This document shows positions 60,194 to 64,000 of a stretch of DNA of 64,000 bases, in pieces (the stretch's first letter is position 1; every line of letters begins with the position of its first letter). The translations under genes were made by a program, and so were the position numbers. The notes below the pieces were generated by a model. It saw only the letters and a program-made list of their open reading frames with translations. It did no database searches and was not told the origin of the DNA. Origin of the DNA: Ignavibacterium sp. (lineage in GTDB: Bacteria > Bacteroidota > Ignavibacteria > Ignavibacteriales > Ignavibacteriaceae); contig JAVSMP010000001.1 of assembly GCA_032027145.1 (NCBI GenBank), positions 1,987,016 to 2,051,015 on the forward strand, in the 5' to 3' direction.

Positions 60194-63100
60194 TTAATCT
60201 TTTAGCAATTTAAACGAAATAAACCATTCGTGATCATTGCCGCCATTCCACCAGGCTTTAGCAATTCCAGCTGAAAAAGTTGTCTCAAGATTGTACCAAT
60301 GCTGCAAAACAAAATTTATTTGAGCACCTGCATCAATTGCCTTTTCTACAAACCTTGAGTCTGAATATAGACCCTGCGAAAACACTGATAGATTAATATT
60401 TTTTAAATCAATACCAAATAAAGATGCACCGGGAATTCTGATAGGAGGCAGAGAATTTGAAATCATAATTTTAACAAATTTATCTGCAACAATATTATAA
60501 ATAGGAACACCAGGAAATCTGAACATCTTAGTGTATTGCTTTACAGGTTCATTTTCAATCGCACGGTTTCCAAATCCACCAAAATAAAATTTTGTTTCTG
60601 GAATTACTTCTTTTTCAAAATGATAGCCGCCAGCAATTTTAAATTGCAAAACATTATGATCAAAAAGCATAATAAAATATTTATCCCATTCACCCATAAT
60701 CTGTCCAGAGTATTTGGGATTATCCGGGTCAGAGGTATAACCAAGTACTGATAATCTAATCCAGTCACCAGATTCCCATTCAATACTTCCAATGGTTTTT
60801 CGGAGATCTTTAATATCAAGTTCCGATTTTAAGATTAAATAATCCGGTATGCTTACTTCGGTCTGATTATCGTTTATGTATTTAATATCTTTATAAAGTG
60901 ATAATTCAGTAGAGTGTTTTATTTTTAATGGATTGTCATAGACCAAAAAATAATTATATCCTAAAGCAAATCTGCTTCCTAACATCCCGCGCTTTCTTTT
61001 ATTAAACAGATCATAAAAATCGGTTGCATTATGTTCTGCAGCAATAATAAGTTTTTGGTGGAAAGAATATTTTAATCTTAGATGATATTTTATATCATTG
61101 GTAGTTTCCTTAAATGGAGATATACCTGCATCTAAAGTTAAATCATGTGTTAATAACGGATCATTAAACTGCGAATAAAAACCGAGAACAATCCTTGATT
61201 GAAAACCTGAAATAGTCGGAATAAATGTTTTTAAAGATATACTGTTAAAAGAACCGTAAGAATCTTCTTTGCTAATATTGATAGAGTCAGCAATTTCCTT
61301 TGCTGATTTCAAATTCCATTTCAGTAGTTCAGAAGATTTATTTAGTATCCTTTGCCCAAAATATTGAATTGCAGGTAAGCGCTCAGTCTTTTGGATTTTG
61401 AAAACAACCGGAATAAAACCATTTGTTGTGAATTCAAATGCTAAAAGGCTATCAGAACTGATTTCGATTGGCCGGAATAAACCCTGAATTGTATGTGTCA
61501 GCGGTATAATTTCTTCAGTAGATATATCGTATCGGTAAATATTTGCAACACCATTAACATAAGCATTCCAGTATAAATAATTTCCATCCAAAGACCACGA
61601 TGGATTTTCAGGTGTGCCGTTAGAACTTATTGGTTTAAAGGTTATAGGATTCCCTTTATCAATATCTCTTATATCAGCAATAGTAATACTCTGCTGACCG
61701 TTACTAAAATGCATCGTTGCTGCTAATAAATCTCCTTTTCTGTTTATTGATAAGTCTTGTAATTCGTCACCGACTAAAAAAGCAGAAAGAGATTGAGCTT
61801 CTGTGTAAGGATACTTTGATCTTATCAGAACTGCTTTACCGCTTTGATGTTGAACACCCCATAATTCATGTTTTTCAGGCGAAATAGTTAAACTGCCGAT
61901 GCGGATATTCTCAAAAAGTAACTTTTCTTTTTTTGAATTGAAATCATACATTAACAAATCTCTAAACAACTGATTATTATTTGTTGTATAAAACATCTGC
62001 TTATATGCTTCATCATAAGCAATGGATGCAACTTGTATGATACTCGGAGTAGGAAGAGTAATCAGCTGCTCATATAAATTTGTCTTAAGATCAAATTTAG
62101 TAATCTGAGCTAGATTACTTGGTTTGTGATATCCAAAAAATAGTGTTTTGCTTTTGGAGTCAAAGTTAGGTTTTGTAATCCATCCAAAAGTTTCTTCAGT
62201 CAGTTTTTTAATTTGTGTTTGAGGAGCAGTTTTTAATGTTAAGATATTTTGATTTTGAAAATCAGTTTCATCTTTTATAAACTCATTCCACTCATCGTCA
62301 AATTCTAATCCGTATATTTTTTCAAATTTAGAAAGAAGTGATGGATAAAAATCATCTGATTCAAGCGAGAACCATTCTATAAGTTTTTCAACACCATATT
62401 TATCAACTAGATGTCCAACAAATCTGGTTCCGTACAGATAAAGTATATTTTCAAGAAACATTGAAGTATGAGAAGTATAGTTTTCTATTTCATTATCTGA
62501 TGCAAAGTTTAATCCTTCATTAACAAGAGTTCTGAAATACATTTCATCAAAACTGCCAAGCATTCTGCCATAGCCGCCGCTAAACCAGGTTTCAATAAAA
62601 ACAGCAATAGCCTCCTGAAACCATCTGGGTGTATATCTATTATGATTTGTAAGCAGACTGTAGAATATACTCAATGGTTGATTTCTTTCGGGTAATACTT
62701 TACCAAATATGCTTCGTAAAGATGATTCAAATCCGCCTGCCATATCATTAACAACAATGTGCACTAATTCATGACTTAATAACCATTGAAATCTTTCTGA
62801 ATATGGAATCGCTTCATAACCAGTTTCCAATGGTTCAATTTCAATACGAACATAGTTTTCCGGTATTGTTGTTGTACCGCCAAATCCATAATCACTTACA
62901 TCGTATGTATTGATAATAATTTTTTCTTTAGGCTTATAATTGAAAATTTTCATTAACTGCCTTAAAGAATTTTCTGCTGAATTCAGCAAATGGTTTACCA
63001 AATGAGAATGAGAATCTCTATAAATGACCTTGAAGTGTTCACTTTCCTTCACGTACCAGTCTCCAAAATCCCTTTCAGAAATTCTGATTACTAGTTCATT

Positions 63101-63844
63101 GTCGTTATCACCTTTAAAAACTTCAGTAATAGTTTCCTCTTCATTGAGATAAAAAATCAGTTCGGAAAATTGTTCTAAAGATTTCATTTCGATCTTGTCA
63201 AGAATGTCCTGAGCAGGGGAGTCAAGGATAGAATCATTAACACCGATAACATCCCAAAGGATCAAATGCAGGTTTTGTGACCGGTAAAAATTATAATAAT
63301 TAGTTATTTCTCCCGAAAAAAATAACTTAACTTTTACAGCGTCATCTTCAGATTCAACTTCCAGCTTTAAGATTTTAAGTACCGGACTTGTGTCAAATTT
63401 TTGTTCCTGAATTTTCTCAATTACTTTTATCCTATTCGGTGCTAATTGAACAAGCTGCTTATCCCATATTAAATTAATTAATTCAATGGCAGAGAGTGAA
63501 GAAATAAACACATAGTTATTTTTCAAGTATGGTGCATTTGGTAATTGATATATCTTTTTAGTTTTTAGCTGGCTATCCAGAATATTTACAAAGGAATTTT
63601 GAATTGTTATTCTAAAAGATTGGTCAGAAAATTTAACATCCAGATTTCTTTTATCTTCAGAAAACTCAAATGGAATATCTATTTTCTTCAACAAATCATT
63701 TAATGATAAATAGATAATTCCAGAGTGATTTTCCGCATTAATCAGCTCGTACTTATCTTTAATTATAATTGCAATTTTAGTATCAACTTGAGGATAGGCT
63801 ATAAAAGTTAAAACAACAGCAAGAAGAAGGTGAAAAATTTTCAT
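60194..63844 (-). CDS. Peptidase MA-clan metalloprotease fused to TolB-like propeller and C-terminal barrel
   Basis: This 1216-residue exported protein has a signal peptide (about 1-18). An N-terminal region (about 30-145) resembles copper-amine-oxidase-N or AMIN-type beta domains. The gluzincin protease region, about 265-540, shows H358-E359-L-V-H362 (LLSHELVHIVV) and a third ligand E411 in RWFQEAIAVFIE. A TolB/WD40-like propeller occupies about 570-840. Residues 890-1216 alternate strands like an outer-membrane barrel, ending in charged LLKD. It may be a surface metalloprotease. The fusion of protease, propeller and barrel in one chain is notable. Confidence 0.85.
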   Translation of the reverse strand: MKIFHLLLAVVLTFIAYPQVDTKIAIIIKDKYELINAENHSGIIYLSLNDLLKKIDIPFEFSEDKRNLDVKFSDQSFRITIQNSFVNILDSQLKTKKIYQLPNAPYLKNNYVFISSLSAIELINLIWDKQLVQLAPNRIKVIEKIQEQKFDTSPVLKILKLEVESEDDAVKVKLFFSGEITNYYNFYRSQNLHLILWDVIGVNDSILDSPAQDILDKIEMKSLEQFSELIFYLNEEETITEVFKGDNDNELVIRISERDFGDWYVKESEHFKVIYRDSHSHLVNHLLNSAENSLRQLMKIFNYKPKEKIIINTYDVSDYGFGGTTTIPENYVRIEIEPLETGYEAIPYSERFQWLLSHELVHIVVNDMAGGFESSLRSIFGKVLPERNQPLSIFYSLLTNHNRYTPRWFQEAIAVFIETWFSGGYGRMLGSFDEMYFRTLVNEGLNFASDNEIENYTSHTSMFLENILYLYGTRFVGHLVDKYGVEKLIEWFSLESDDFYPSLLSKFEKIYGLEFDDEWNEFIKDETDFQNQNILTLKTAPQTQIKKLTEETFGWITKPNFDSKSKTLFFGYHKPSNLAQITKFDLKTNLYEQLITLPTPSIIQVASIAYDEAYKQMFYTTNNNQLFRDLLMYDFNSKKEKLLFENIRIGSLTISPEKHELWGVQHQSGKAVLIRSKYPYTEAQSLSAFLVGDELQDLSINRKGDLLAATMHFSNGQQSITIADIRDIDKGNPITFKPISSNGTPENPSWSLDGNYLYWNAYVNGVANIYRYDISTEEIIPLTHTIQGLFRPIEISSDSLLAFEFTTNGFIPVVFKIQKTERLPAIQYFGQRILNKSSELLKWNLKSAKEIADSINISKEDSYGSFNSISLKTFIPTISGFQSRIVLGFYSQFNDPLLTHDLTLDAGISPFKETTNDIKYHLRLKYSFHQKLIIAAEHNATDFYDLFNKRKRGMLGSRFALGYNYFLVYDNPLKIKHSTELSLYKDIKYINDNQTEVSIPDYLILKSELDIKDLRKTIGSIEWESGDWIRLSVLGYTSDPDNPKYSGQIMGEWDKYFIMLFDHNVLQFKIAGGYHFEKEVIPETKFYFGGFGNRAIENEPVKQYTKMFRFPGVPIYNIVADKFVKIMISNSLPPIRIPGASLFGIDLKNINLSVFSQGLYSDSRFVEKAIDAGAQINFVLQHWYNLETTFSAGIAKAWWNGGNDHEWFISFKLLKD

Positions 63845-63895
63845 GAAATTGTCTGAATAAAAATTAAAATATTTTTATATGTGAAAATAAAAAAA

Positions 63896-63919
63896 AAGCC
63901 TTCAAATAATTGAAGGCTT
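63896..63919 (-). terminator. Rho-independent terminator for a minus-strand gene to the right
   Basis: A 10-bp stem, AAGCCTTCAA/TTGAAGGCTT, with a 4-nt loop is followed on the minus strand by eight or more T residues. It ends the truncated gene at the window edge, before the metalloprotease gene. Confidence 0.88.
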
Positions 63920-63943
63920 AAAAAATTATCTGCAGATAAATTT

Positions 63944-64000
63944 TTATCTGACAAACATATATCTTGCGCCAAGCTCATCCAACTGGGAACCTGATCTGAC
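63944..64000 (-). CDS. 3' end of an unidentified gene (5' part outside window)
   Basis: The minus-strand frame is open from the window edge and ends at a TAA at 63944-63946, encoding the last 18 residues, ending SQLDELGARYMFVR. It lies directly before the terminator at 63896-63919. Eighteen residues are too few to identify the family. Confidence 0.7.
   Translation of the reverse strand, partial: VRSGSQLDELGARYMFVR

Overview
The window is AT-rich bacterial chromosome that looks like a member of the Ignavibacteria/Ignavibacteriales (FCB group, Bacteroidota-Chlorobiota side). Support: four secreted proteins end in the type IX secretion (T9SS) sorting domain with the NYPNPFNPTT core typical of that lineage, a PorZ-like T9SS component is present, a CarboxypepD_reg-type TonB receptor occurs, TTG/GTG starts are frequent, and many genes lack a strong Shine-Dalgarno. 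The species call is an inference from these family signatures, not from a marker search.

Layout. 1-5 kb: C-terminal part of uvrA, an aldo/keto reductase, a TauE/SafE exporter and a lipoprotein-type CocE/NonD hydrolase, separated by palindromic repeats. 5.1-9.6 kb: a tight run of DUF1028 protein, lipoprotein, mini zinc-ribbon protein, second lipoprotein and TonB-dependent receptor. 9.7-14.2 kb: a T9SS cargo protein, a rhomboid protease, a CMD-family protein, a 5'-deoxyadenosine-deaminase-like enzyme and RdgB. 14.2-24 kb: rsmA-PAP2-ubiE operon (-), ROK kinase (+), porZ-like gene with an ABC-F gene (-), and a Crp/Fnr regulator with a PHP phosphoesterase (-). 24-31.7 kb: PpiD/SurA-like chaperone, an outer-membrane protein, aroK-aroB, a sensor kinase and purA.

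31.7-41.7 kb is the most organised part. It holds a STAS protein, divergent from an ECF sigma factor with a large membrane anti-sigma, followed by three SpoIIE-type PP2C phosphatases, a second STAS protein and an RsbW-like kinase. This looks like a multi-input partner-switching circuit beside an ECF sigma factor. 41.8-54.2 kb carries secretion cargo: a GT-C-like membrane protein, a C25 (gingipain-family) protease, a seven-repeat propeller protein, a TPR sensor kinase and a secreted endonuclease I. 54.2-64 kb has an AlkD-like protein, an alpha/beta hydrolase, a DUF2905 protein, a NUDIX hydrolase, a coupled PAS hybrid kinase and GAF/HATPase protein, and a 1216-residue metalloprotease-propeller-barrel protein.

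Dispersed palindromic repeats of at least three families sit between genes. One copy lies in frame inside the sorting domain of a secreted protein. No tRNA, rRNA, CRISPR array, prophage or intact transposase gene was seen. I saw no clearly unprecedented system. The best candidates for novelty are the three-phosphatase switching cluster, the protease-propeller-barrel protein and the repeat insertion in the sorting domain.
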